A DNA stretch of 6,194 bases, taken from contig CAMCQX010000105.1 in assembly GCA_945876985.1 (NCBI GenBank), forward strand, positions 1 through 6,194, given 5' to 3'. The notes under the pieces are model-generated. The model was not told the origin of the DNA, made no database searches, and saw only the letters and a program-made list of their open reading frames with translations. Made by a program: the position numbers and the translations under genes. This DNA is from Chitinophaga pinensis. GTDB taxonomy: Bacteria > Bacteroidota > Bacteroidia > UKL13-3. Below are positions 1 through 6,074 of the stretch, piece after piece. The stretch's first letter is position 1. Each line of letters starts with the position of its first letter.

Positions 1-406
1 TTGTATATTTTCCTTTATCATCTCTTACAGTAATGGTATAAACAAGTTTATCTCCAACATTTCCTATACCAATCCTTACTGAATCGTTTAAGGTTCTTGT
101 TATTGTTAATGAATCGGCTAATGAAATTACTGAATCACTATATATATTTACAACGGAATCTCCAGAACTTATATTTGTTCTAGTAATCAATATTGATTTG
201 AACTTAGCACCAGTGGCAGGTGCAGCAGTATATTTGATGGTAACAACGTCATTAAATCTTAAATTATAGTCAGTTTTAGGAACAACAATGGTTACAGTTG
301 GTGCGCCTACTTCTGTTGTAGTTGGAGGTGTTTCATCTTTTGAACACGATGCTGTAAGTGCAGCTACCAATGCAAAAGCAGCGATTGATTTGAATATTTG
401 TTTCAT
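1..406 (-). CDS. Surface-type lipoprotein with Ig-like/beta-rich body, partial (C-terminus beyond window)
   Basis: The reading frame is open from an ATG at 404-406 to the window edge, giving the first 135 residues. Residues 1-20 are a lipoprotein signal peptide (Lys2 and Lys6, then a hydrophobic Ile/Ala/Phe/Leu core). It ends LTAS before Cys21, which fits signal peptidase II cleavage and lipidation at Cys21. The next residues are Ser-Lys-Asp-Glu, matching the K-(D/E)2 lipoprotein export signal described in Capnocytophaga/Flavobacterium, so the mature protein is probably displayed on the outer face of the outer membrane. A Thr/Pro-rich linker (about 26-36) follows. The remainder alternates short hydrophobic strands with Thr/Ser/Asp turns (for example YTITVRDDKGK near 123-133), as in Ig-like or cadherin-like folds. 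No catalytic motif is visible. Specific function is unknown and the missing C-terminus may carry it. It lies 80 bp downstream of the PUR gene and has its own candidate promoter. Confidence 0.85.
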   Translation of the reverse strand, partial: MKQIFKSIAAFALVAALTASCSKDETPPTTTEVGAPTVTIVVPKTDYNLRFNDVVTIKYTAAPATGAKFKSILITRTNISSGDSVVNIYSDSVISLADSLTITRTLNDSVRIGIGNVGDKLVYTITVRDDKGKYT

Positions 407-439
407 TGTTTTTTGTTTATTAATTTTTTTATGTAATTG

Positions 440-470
440 CAAATTAAAGTTATTATATCAATTGTAACAA
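440..470 (-). promoter_or_regulatory. Candidate Bacteroidota-type promoter for the lipoprotein gene
   Basis: Read on the minus strand, TTG at 468-470 is followed after 20 nt by TTAATTTG (440-447). This is one mismatch from the Bacteroidota -7 consensus TAnnTTTG, at about the expected spacing from a -33 TTTG-like element. The -7 box ends 33 nt before the ATG at 406, leaving a short A-rich leader of the kind used in this phylum instead of a Shine-Dalgarno sequence. The match is by eye in very AT-rich sequence, where chance matches are common. Confidence 0.4.
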
Positions 471-486
471 GTAATTTTTTTCTTAA

Positions 487-819
487 TTAGTTATTATTAC
501 TGTCATTTTTATATCCATCATTGTTATTACGGTATTCTTCTCTGGTAAATTCATCGAAATTATATTCTGGCATGAGTTCAGTTTTTACATAATTAATAGT
601 TTCTTCAAATGCTTCCACAAATTTATTGAAGTCTTCTTTGTATAAAAATATTTTATGTTTTATAAATGTTCCGTCTTCAAAGCGTTTTTTACTTTCTGTA
701 ATTGTTACAAAGTAATCATTCGCTTTGGTTGATTTTACATCAAAAAAATAAGTTCTTTTTCCTGCTCTAACTTTTTTAGAGTATATTTCTTCATTGTCTC
801 TTTTATCAAAATCATCCAT
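487..819 (-). CDS. PUR family DNA/RNA-binding protein (DUF3276)
   Basis: This is a 110-residue cytoplasmic protein of the DUF3276/PUR-alpha-like family, which is widespread in Bacteroidota and has one PUR repeat that binds single-stranded nucleic acid as a dimer. Hallmarks are KVRAGKRTYFFDVK at 16-29 (first beta strands), VTITESKKRF at 38-47, and KHKIFLYKEDFNKF at 54-67 leading into an amphipathic helix to about residue 80. An acidic segment (about 81-96) and an Asn-rich tail (NNN at 98-100 and 108-110) look disordered. I chose the ATG at 817-819. The frame also has a TTG two codons earlier (823-825), but the ATG fits the family's usual start and sits after an A-rich leader. Its physiological role is not settled; for relatives such as the Borrelia protein, nucleic-acid binding and gene regulation are reported. 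It is 95 bp below the ABC gene and is probably a separate unit. Confidence 0.9.
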   Translation of the reverse strand: MDDFDKRDNEEIYSKKVRAGKRTYFFDVKSTKANDYFVTITESKKRFEDGTFIKHKIFLYKEDFNKFVEAFEETINYVKTELMPEYNFDEFTREEYRNNNDGYKNDSNNN

Positions 820-855
820 ATTCAATCTTCTTTTTTTGTGTATTTAAATCGATTG

Positions 856-884
856 CAAAATAATAACTACCCTTTGGTTTTCAA
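856..884 (-). promoter_or_regulatory. Weak candidate promoter for the PUR gene
   Basis: In the 95-bp gap between the ABC gene and the PUR gene, the minus strand carries TTG (882-884), 18 nt, then TTATTTTG (856-863). This is one mismatch from TAnnTTTG, with spacing slightly shorter than usual. The leader from there to the ATG is A-rich, with a run of seven A residues. Low information in AT-rich DNA; it is offered because the gap breaks the otherwise gapless gene packing upstream. Confidence 0.3.
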
Positions 885-914
885 AAATAATTATTAACAC
901 TTTTTACTCATTTT

Positions 915-2693
915 TTAATCTCTATTTGAACGTTCGTAATTTAATTGATTGTTAAATAAATCGGCATATTTAGTGTTTAATTTCAATAATTCTTCATGAT
1001 TCCCTTGCTCCATTAATTTTCCATTTTCAAAAAATAAAATGGTATCAGCATTTTTAGCACTCGATACTCGCTGACTAATAATTACAATGGTTTTGTTTTG
1101 TTTTTCTTGATATATATTTTCTAAAATAGTAGATTCTGTTTTGGTATCCAAAGCGCTCAAACTATCATCAAATATTAGGATTGGCGGGTTTTTTATAAAT
1201 GCCCTGGCAATAGCAGTTCTTTGTTTTTGTCCTCCCGATAATGTAACACCTCTTTCCCCAATAATGGTGTCAAATTGTTTGGGCATCATATTAATATTTT
1301 CAGTTAAGTTAGCTTTTGTACTTGCGTTTTCTATGCTTTGCAAACTCCAATCTTTTGCGTTTTTTACACCAAATGCAATGTTATTTTTAATACTATCACT
1401 GAACAAAAAAACATCTTGCGGCACATAACCTATTTGCTCCCTAAATTCTTGTAAATTAATGTTAGAAATGTTTTTTCCATCTATTAATATTTCTCCACTT
1501 TGGGCTTCCAACATGCGAAGTATTAATTGTGTAATGGTCGATTTTCCACTTCCAGTATTTCCTAATATTGCCAATGTTTTTCCTTTTTCTATTTTGAATG
1601 AAACATTTTCTAATGCTGGATAATTTTTACCAACGTAAGTAAATGTTACATTTTTGAATTCTATGGAATCTTTGAATTCAAAAGCTTCAAAATTGCTATT
1701 TTTTATGATAGCTTCTGTGTTTAAAAATTCATTGATTCGTGTTTGACTTGCCACTGCTCGTTGTACCAACGAACTTACCCAACCAATAGAGGTTACCGGC
1801 CAAGTTAGCATGGTTACATACATGACAAATTCAGGAATAATTCCAATGTCTTCTTGGCCGTTTGCTACCATTAATCCACCAGCAAAAATTACAATTAAAC
1901 TACTCAGGCCTGTTAAGAAAAATAATGTTGGAAAAAACAAGGCATCTACTTTTGCTAAACTTAATTGTTTGGCTTTATAATCATCTGATTGTTTTAATAA
2001 ATCTGCTTCAAATAGTTTTTCAATACCAAACGATTTAATAACCCTTATTCCCGAAAAACTCTGTTGAACAAAACTGGTTAAATCACTTAATTTCGACTGA
2101 ATGGCGTCACTTCTTTTTTCTATTAAATTATTTACATAAAAAATTGTAATAGACAATATTGGAAGTGGAATTAATGTGTACCATGTAAGCATTACATTGG
2201 TTTGAAACATTACATAAATAGTAATAGAACAAGTAACAATTAAATTTACCGTATACATTACCGCAGGTCCAATATACATGCGCACTCTACCCACATCGTC
2301 ACTAATTCTATTCATTAAATCACCCGTTTGGTTTTGGCGATAAAACTCCATGTCGAGTGTTTGGTATTTTTTATAAATTTCATTCTTCAAATCATATTCA
2401 ATATGCCTACTCATTACCACCAATGTTTGACGCATAAAATACATAAATAAGCCTCTTAACAAGGAAAAGCTAATAATAAAAATTGAAAATTTTAAAAGGG
2501 TGTTGTATAAGGCTTCGTGGGTAGTTTCCTTTGTTGCATTTTTTAATGCAATAGCAACTAAATTGGTAGCTTCACGTACATATTTTGCAGGATAAATTTG
2601 AAAAATACTGGCAATTACAACAGAAATAACTCCGGCTAAAAATCGCCATTTATATTTTAAAAAATACTTATTGAGTGTTTTAAGTTCTTTCAA
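915..2693 (-). CDS. ABC exporter half-transporter (subfamily B, MsbA/multidrug-like), permease fused to ATPase
   Basis: A 592-residue inner-membrane half-transporter, the normal length for the family, with six membrane segments (about 16-36, 64-88, 140-163, 166-188, 252-277, 285-309) followed by one ATPase domain (about 343-575). Visible motifs: A-loop Tyr353; Walker A GNTGSGKST at 378-386; Q-loop Gln426 in YVPQD; GERG at 479-482; signature LSGGQ at 485-489; Walker B ILIFDD at 505-510; D-loop SALD at 513-516. Two positions are unusual: the residue after the Walker B aspartate is Asp510 rather than Glu, and the switch-loop residue is Gln541 (ISQRVSS) rather than His. This pairing is known from degenerate ATP sites of heterodimeric exporters such as TAP1. 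The start is TTG at 2691-2693, immediately after the upstream stop. It is chosen because KELKTLNKYF is the expected family N-terminus and the first internal Met is residue 84. Substrate unknown; the context suggests a lipid, glycan or drug. Confidence 0.95.
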   Translation of the reverse strand: MKELKTLNKYFLKYKWRFLAGVISVVIASIFQIYPAKYVREATNLVAIALKNATKETTHEALYNTLLKFSIFIISFSLLRGLFMYFMRQTLVVMSRHIEYDLKNEIYKKYQTLDMEFYRQNQTGDLMNRISDDVGRVRMYIGPAVMYTVNLIVTCSITIYVMFQTNVMLTWYTLIPLPILSITIFYVNNLIEKRSDAIQSKLSDLTSFVQQSFSGIRVIKSFGIEKLFEADLLKQSDDYKAKQLSLAKVDALFFPTLFFLTGLSSLIVIFAGGLMVANGQEDIGIIPEFVMYVTMLTWPVTSIGWVSSLVQRAVASQTRINEFLNTEAIIKNSNFEAFEFKDSIEFKNVTFTYVGKNYPALENVSFKIEKGKTLAILGNTGSGKSTITQLILRMLEAQSGEILIDGKNISNINLQEFREQIGYVPQDVFLFSDSIKNNIAFGVKNAKDWSLQSIENASTKANLTENINMMPKQFDTIIGERGVTLSGGQKQRTAIARAFIKNPPILIFDDSLSALDTKTESTILENIYQEKQNKTIVIISQRVSSAKNADTILFFENGKLMEQGNHEELLKLNTKYADLFNNQLNYERSNRD

Positions 2694-3455
2694 TTAGTCA
2701 AATAATTTATAACCAAAAATTGCCACGTATTCATGAATGGAAACTTCTGTTTGATGAATACTCATTCCGTTTGGAAAACTTGGAAAATAGTCTAAGTCTT
2801 TTACTGTAAAATCGCAAGGTGCGGCTATTACATTGCAACCCATTTTGTTAAATAAATAAACCGAACGTGGCATGTGCGATGCTGTGGTTACTAATATTAA
2901 TTTACTTTTTCCTATTAATTTAAAGGCCTCATCAGCCTCCGATTTAGTATTGTGAGCTTGTTCATTTAGTATGTTTTTAACGGTATCGTTTGTTAAGCTT
3001 AAATATGCTTTGTTCAATAAACACGCTTGCGTATTATTTTCATTGAATTGTTTTCCACCCGAAAAAATTAATTGAGCACTTGGATTTATTTTTTTCAATC
3101 GAATGCCTTCAACTAAACGTGCCAATGATGATACTCCTAATTGACTACTTGCAGGCATGTTTGCATAGTCAGAATAACCGCCACCAAGTATAATTATGTA
3201 TTCAGCACTTTTAATTTTATTGCTATCAAGCAAACATTCATAATCGTTTTCTAAGCTATTTATAAAAATACTTGCAAAGGGTTGCATGGTAATTAAAAAG
3301 AAAAATACAAAGGAACTTATAAAAATGATCTTTATTTTTTTGGTAACAGAATTTCTGCTTAAATGATAAATGAACCAGATACAAATGATACCAAATAATG
3401 AAATTGGGAAAATTAAAATAGTCAATATTTTCTTTAAAATAATTCTTTTAAGCAT
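2694..3455 (-). CDS. ElyC/YdcF family protein (DUF218 domain), membrane-anchored
   Basis: A 253-residue protein, close to the length of E. coli ElyC, with the same layout: two N-terminal membrane segments (about 10-31 and 42-66), then a DUF218 domain (about 86-250), probably periplasmic. Family landmarks: IIILGGG at 87-93; the RLVEGIRL helix at 113-120; FSGG at 131-134; NTKSEADEA at 169-177; VTTASHMPRS at 189-198; and a C-terminal HEYVAIFGY at 241-249. E. coli ElyC is linked to envelope integrity and undecaprenyl-lipid or peptidoglycan metabolism. The biochemical activity of DUF218 proteins is poorly defined, so only the family is firm. The ATG at 3453-3455 lies inside the end of the glycosyltransferase gene (8-bp overlap), and its TAA abuts the TTG of the ABC gene. 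Coupled expression with a sugar transferase and an exporter is consistent with a lipid-linked glycan role, which is inference. Confidence 0.88.
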   Translation of the reverse strand: MLKRIILKKILTILIFPISLFGIICIWFIYHLSRNSVTKKIKIIFISSFVFFFLITMQPFASIFINSLENDYECLLDSNKIKSAEYIIILGGGYSDYANMPASSQLGVSSLARLVEGIRLKKINPSAQLIFSGGKQFNENNTQACLLNKAYLSLTNDTVKNILNEQAHNTKSEADEAFKLIGKSKLILVTTASHMPRSVYLFNKMGCNVIAAPCDFTVKDLDYFPSFPNGMSIHQTEVSIHEYVAIFGYKLFD

Positions 3456-4209
3456 GCTTTCTTACTCCCCAAAACTGATTGATTTTAAGCATATATTTTA
3501 AACTTATTTTAAATAGGTTTGTGTACAAACCATTCATTTTACAAGCATTCATTACTTCAGGATTATTTATAAATAAATTAGTACAAATACTGCTAGTGCT
3601 TTTTCCGCCTTTTTGCATATAAACCATTAATAATGGGACATATTTAAAGCTAATTTTGTTTTTCCATAAATAGCGTAACAATAATTCAAAATCGCCAGCA
3701 AGCTTGTAGTTTACATCATATAATCCCAATTTGTTAAAAGTATTTTTTTTACAATAAAACGAAGGATGTGGTGGCATTACTCCCCATTTAAAAAGAGAAG
3801 GTTTAAATTTTTCTCCTGAGTAATAGCGTGATATTTTATTGTTATTATCTGCAAAAGCAATGTCGCCAATTACACTTTCTAAATTAGGATTGTTATTAAA
3901 AGTTGCTGCTATTTTTTCTAAAACATCATTTGACGCAAAACGATCATCAGCATTTAAAGCGCCAATAATTTCGCCAGTTGCCAAATTGATTCCTTTGTTC
4001 AATCCTTCGTAATAGCCATTGTCTTTTTCTGAAATTACAATTTGAATTTTATCTTTATATTGTTCAATAATAGCTAAAGTTCCATCAGTTGATTTAGCAT
4101 CAATAACAATGTATTCCACATTTTTATACGATTGCGCCAACACCGACTGAATGGTTTTTTCAATGGTGGTAACGCTGTTATAAACTACTGTGATGACTGA
4201 TATTTTCAA
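3448..4209 (-). CDS. Family 2 glycosyltransferase (GT-A fold)
   Basis: A 253-residue cytoplasmic or membrane-associated enzyme that should transfer a sugar from a nucleotide-activated donor. The N-terminus is the standard GT2 strand ISVITVVYN (3-11). It is followed by IDAKSTDGT at 36-44 (the DxxS-DGT nucleotide-binding motif, Ala where Gly is common), EKDNGYYEGLNKGI at 61-74, and the metal-binding region LNADD at 85-89. PPHPSFY at 146-152 and GDFELLLRY at 172-180 (acceptor-side acidic residues) follow, as in WcaE-like polysaccharide transferases. The C-terminal 20-25 residues are basic and amphipathic and may touch the membrane. The start is TTG at 4207-4209. The frame has no ATG, GTG or TTG between it and an upstream in-frame TAG, and the first internal Met is about residue 145, so TTG is the only plausible start. 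Eight consecutive A residues lie just upstream. Sugar and acceptor cannot be told. It overlaps the ElyC-like gene by 8 bp. Confidence 0.93.
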   Translation of the reverse strand: MKISVITVVYNSVTTIEKTIQSVLAQSYKNVEYIVIDAKSTDGTLAIIEQYKDKIQIVISEKDNGYYEGLNKGINLATGEIIGALNADDRFASNDVLEKIAATFNNNPNLESVIGDIAFADNNNKISRYYSGEKFKPSLFKWGVMPPHPSFYCKKNTFNKLGLYDVNYKLAGDFELLLRYLWKNKISFKYVPLLMVYMQKGGKSTSSICTNLFINNPEVMNACKMNGLYTNLFKISLKYMLKINQFWGVRKHA

Positions 4210-4224
4210 ACTTTTATTTTTTTT

Positions 4225-4269
4225 GCTTCTGGTTACTGGCTTCTAGCAGCTGGCTTCTGGCTTCTAGCC
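4225..4269. repeat. 7-bp tandem repeat (GCTTCTR), six units plus a partial
   Basis: Six contiguous heptamers start at 4225, 4232, 4239, 4246, 4253 and 4260, followed by GCC. Units 1 and 5 are GCTTCTG; units 3 and 6 are GCTTCTA; unit 2 is GTTACTG and unit 4 is GCAGCTG. On the minus (coding) strand the unit reads YAGAAGC. The array ends 15 nt upstream of the glycosyltransferase TTG start, so it lies in that gene's leader if transcription comes from above. It is visibly richer in G+C than its surroundings. No gene lies in it; an in-frame TAG within the array shows it is not part of the glycosyltransferase. Confidence 0.85.
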
Positions 4270-4286
4270 TTTTATTTTATTCAACG

Positions 4287-4367
4287 TTTCTCATCTCCCC
4301 ATCTCTCATTTCTCAAATCTCTTTGCTCATTTCATCATTTCATCATTCATACTTTATACTTCCAAAA
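4287..4367. repeat. G-depleted C/T/A-rich simple-sequence tract with 8-bp CATTTCAT repeats
   Basis: These 81 bases contain a single G (4325) on the plus strand, so the coding-strand transcript would be nearly C-free. The sequence has a rhythm of TCTCAT/TTTCAT-like words. At the right end are two exact copies of CATTTCAT (4328-4335, 4336-4343) and a 7-base variant CATTCAT (4344-4350). Together with the adjoining heptamer array it fills most of the 173-bp spacer between the membrane-protein gene and the glycosyltransferase gene. Only very short minus-strand ORFs of about ten codons or fewer occur here, and I do not regard them as genes. Confidence 0.65.
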
Positions 4368-4370
4368 GTG

Positions 4371-4388
4371 CAATAATATAGATTATTG
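4371..4388 (-). terminator. Weak AT-rich hairpin overlapping the stop codon of the membrane-protein gene
   Basis: The perfect inverted repeat CAATAAT - 4-nt loop - ATTATTG (arms 4371-4377 and 4382-4388) spans the TAA stop at 4383-4385. On the minus strand it is followed after three bases by TTTT. The stem has only one G-C pair and the T run is short, so efficient intrinsic termination is doubtful. It could instead be a 3'-end processing or stability element, or chance. Confidence 0.2.
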
Positions 4389-6074
4389 GTAAGAAATAAA
4401 TTTAAAACCTTCGCTCAATGAATTTCCTCTTAAACTAATTCTACATTTAAAGTTTTCGAAAATAATTTTCTCATAACCTTTGCTCATGCAAGGAAGGGGA
4501 GAATTCCAACAATAAGTATTTCCATTTACATGGTAAAAAGCTGTATTGTTTACTATCATGGTATCTACTTTTTCAAAACTGTATTTATCATTTGGAAATA
4601 TCAATTGTGAAGGTGTTAGTTTCTCAAATTGCCCTATTTGCTTACTGGTTTCATTGCCATTGATATTTAACCCAAAAATAGTTGGAACAAATAATATAAT
4701 GATAACTGATATATGAATAAAGAATAAATTTATTTTAAAATATTTTCGGAGTAAATGAGAATAAATTAAATGCATAATAAACGCCAAATAGTAAATTAGC
4801 ATGGGCATGGCAAAGCGATATTGCGGAGCAAAAGCAAACCAAATAATTAAACTAATACCAATTACTACTTGTAAAATAATGTTATGATGATTTATTTTTT
4901 GTTTAAACCACAAATAACTTACCAGTAAAATACTTAATAAAAAAGAAGAGAAAATCACTTTATTGATCAAACCTTTTGAGCCAGTTCTAAACAGTAAATT
5001 TGATATTAATTGTAGCGCACTAATGTCCTTTATTTCGTTTACTTCAATAGGCTTGTATTTGTTGGAATACGACCATGTTTTAACTCCGTTTGTAAAGTAA
5101 TTCACCAATGCTTCAGGAGTTTTCCAATCAGCATTTACACTTAATATTTTATAAGGATACAAAGGATAAGCTGTTTGATAAATATTTTTACTAACGTGAA
5201 TGCTTAGCAACAAAAATAGCAGAATATATAGTTTGCTTTGTAATTTGAAATTGGTATTTTTTAATAATTTAAAAAGTACAAAAACTGCTAAAACTGAAAC
5301 TGTAATGGCCGATATCTTTACAGTGAAACAAAATACAGATATGAGTAAAATAACTGGGTAATGATACCTGTTTTTTGAAGTTAAAAACAATTGAATTGCA
5401 ATAGCAGTAAAAACAATAATGGCAAAATCGGGATTAGGAGCGCTATAAAAAGGAATGCTAATAACTAATACCAAAAAATACTGGAAGTATAATAAAATAT
5501 TGATGTTTTTATTGGTGCTTTTCTCTATAACAAATAGGGTAAATACAAACATCAAAAAACCGTTAACATCGTTTAAATTAACTTTGTCTGAAAAGCTGAA
5601 TACTGCCTGAAATACATGCCATGACGAACTTAATCCTAACGATAAATGCAGGTTTGAAATACCATGAACTAATCCGTATTCACGGAGCCACATAATGGTT
5701 TGGGTGTAATATAATCCATCGTCATTAATATTAGAATAGCCACTGGAATATGCAGCAAATAATACCGCACTTAAAATTAAAATAACAATGTTTTTAAAAG
5801 TTAAAAATTCATTTTTAATATTGAATAATTGTAGCTTTATTTCTTTGAAGTATATAACTAAATAAAAGCCTGATATAAATGTTATATCAAATAAAAACGA
5901 ACGGTCGAGCGGCCAAAAAAAGGACGCTATACTTGATAAAATTGTAATGGCTACGATTCCTATAATAATAGTTACACTGATTGCCTTTTGCTTAAATATA
6001 AATTGGTTTAAAGCAAAGCCAAACAAATAGCAATTTACCAATATAAAAATCCAACTTGCTAATATTATTATCAT
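4383..6074 (-). CDS. LIC_10190-like polytopic membrane protein (GT-C/polymerase-like)
   Basis: A 563-residue integral membrane protein with about 11-13 hydrophobic segments between residues 1 and 468, then a soluble tail of about 95 residues, probably extracytoplasmic. Segments include 1-23, 31-54, 60-76, 93-112, 193-212, 214-231, 239-271, 282-294, 371-389, 397-415, 422-440 and 448-468. The first large loop carries NDDGLYYTQTIMW (117-129), NLHLSLG (141-147) and SSSWHVF (149-155). A later loop/TM edge carries APQYRFAMP (416-424), and the tail carries CWNSPLPC (522-529) and LRGNSL (548-553). These landmarks match, from memory, the LIC_10190 family of uncharacterised membrane proteins. The acidic pair near the end of an early membrane segment is reminiscent of GT-C glycosyltransferases, so a role in transferring or polymerising a lipid-linked sugar is plausible but unproven. 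The start ATG (6072-6074) overlaps the upstream TGA by 4 bp (ATGA), implying coupling. A repeat-rich spacer follows. Confidence 0.82.
   Translation of the reverse strand: MIIILASWIFILVNCYLFGFALNQFIFKQKAISVTIIIGIVAITILSSIASFFWPLDRSFLFDITFISGFYLVIYFKEIKLQLFNIKNEFLTFKNIVILILSAVLFAAYSSGYSNINDDGLYYTQTIMWLREYGLVHGISNLHLSLGLSSSWHVFQAVFSFSDKVNLNDVNGFLMFVFTLFVIEKSTNKNINILLYFQYFLVLVISIPFYSAPNPDFAIIVFTAIAIQLFLTSKNRYHYPVILLISVFCFTVKISAITVSVLAVFVLFKLLKNTNFKLQSKLYILLFLLLSIHVSKNIYQTAYPLYPYKILSVNADWKTPEALVNYFTNGVKTWSYSNKYKPIEVNEIKDISALQLISNLLFRTGSKGLINKVIFSSFLLSILLVSYLWFKQKINHHNIILQVVIGISLIIWFAFAPQYRFAMPMLIYYLAFIMHLIYSHLLRKYFKINLFFIHISVIIILFVPTIFGLNINGNETSKQIGQFEKLTPSQLIFPNDKYSFEKVDTMIVNNTAFYHVNGNTYCWNSPLPCMSKGYEKIIFENFKCRISLRGNSLSEGFKFISYQ

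Noticed and set aside
886..895. Palindrome AATAATTATT just below the ABC gene as a terminator
   Set aside because: It is self-complementary with no loop and contains only A-T pairs, so it would not form a stable hairpin; expected by chance in this AT-rich gap.
1141..1428. 95-codon plus-strand ORF
   Set aside because: It lies wholly antisense to the ATPase domain of the ABC gene, whose motifs are unambiguous. Its translation has no recognisable domain and its hydrophobicity mirrors the opposite strand.
2694..3455. ElyC-like and ABC genes as one broken fusion gene
   Set aside because: Each encodes a complete protein of normal family length with its own proper N- and C-terminus, so the shared frame is adjacency rather than a disrupted gene.
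4090..4110. Inactivated glycosyltransferase because the DGxS motif reads DAKS
   Set aside because: Ala at that position occurs in active GT2 relatives as far as I know, and the LNADD and GDFE motifs are intact.
4259..4280. Plus-strand terminator-like GGCT-TCT-AGCC followed by TTTTATTTTAT
   Set aside because: The stem is only 4 bp with a 3-nt loop and is a by-product of the heptamer repeat; no plus-strand gene lies upstream for it to terminate.
4225..4350. CRISPR-like array
   Set aside because: The repeats are 7-8 bp and contiguous, with no spacers of the right length and no cas genes; this is simple tandem repetition.
4281..4350. Small minus-strand ORFs in the purine tract (for example MNDEMMK and MRDGEMRNVE)
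   Set aside because: They are no more than ten codons, arise from repetition of ATGA words, and have no supporting context.
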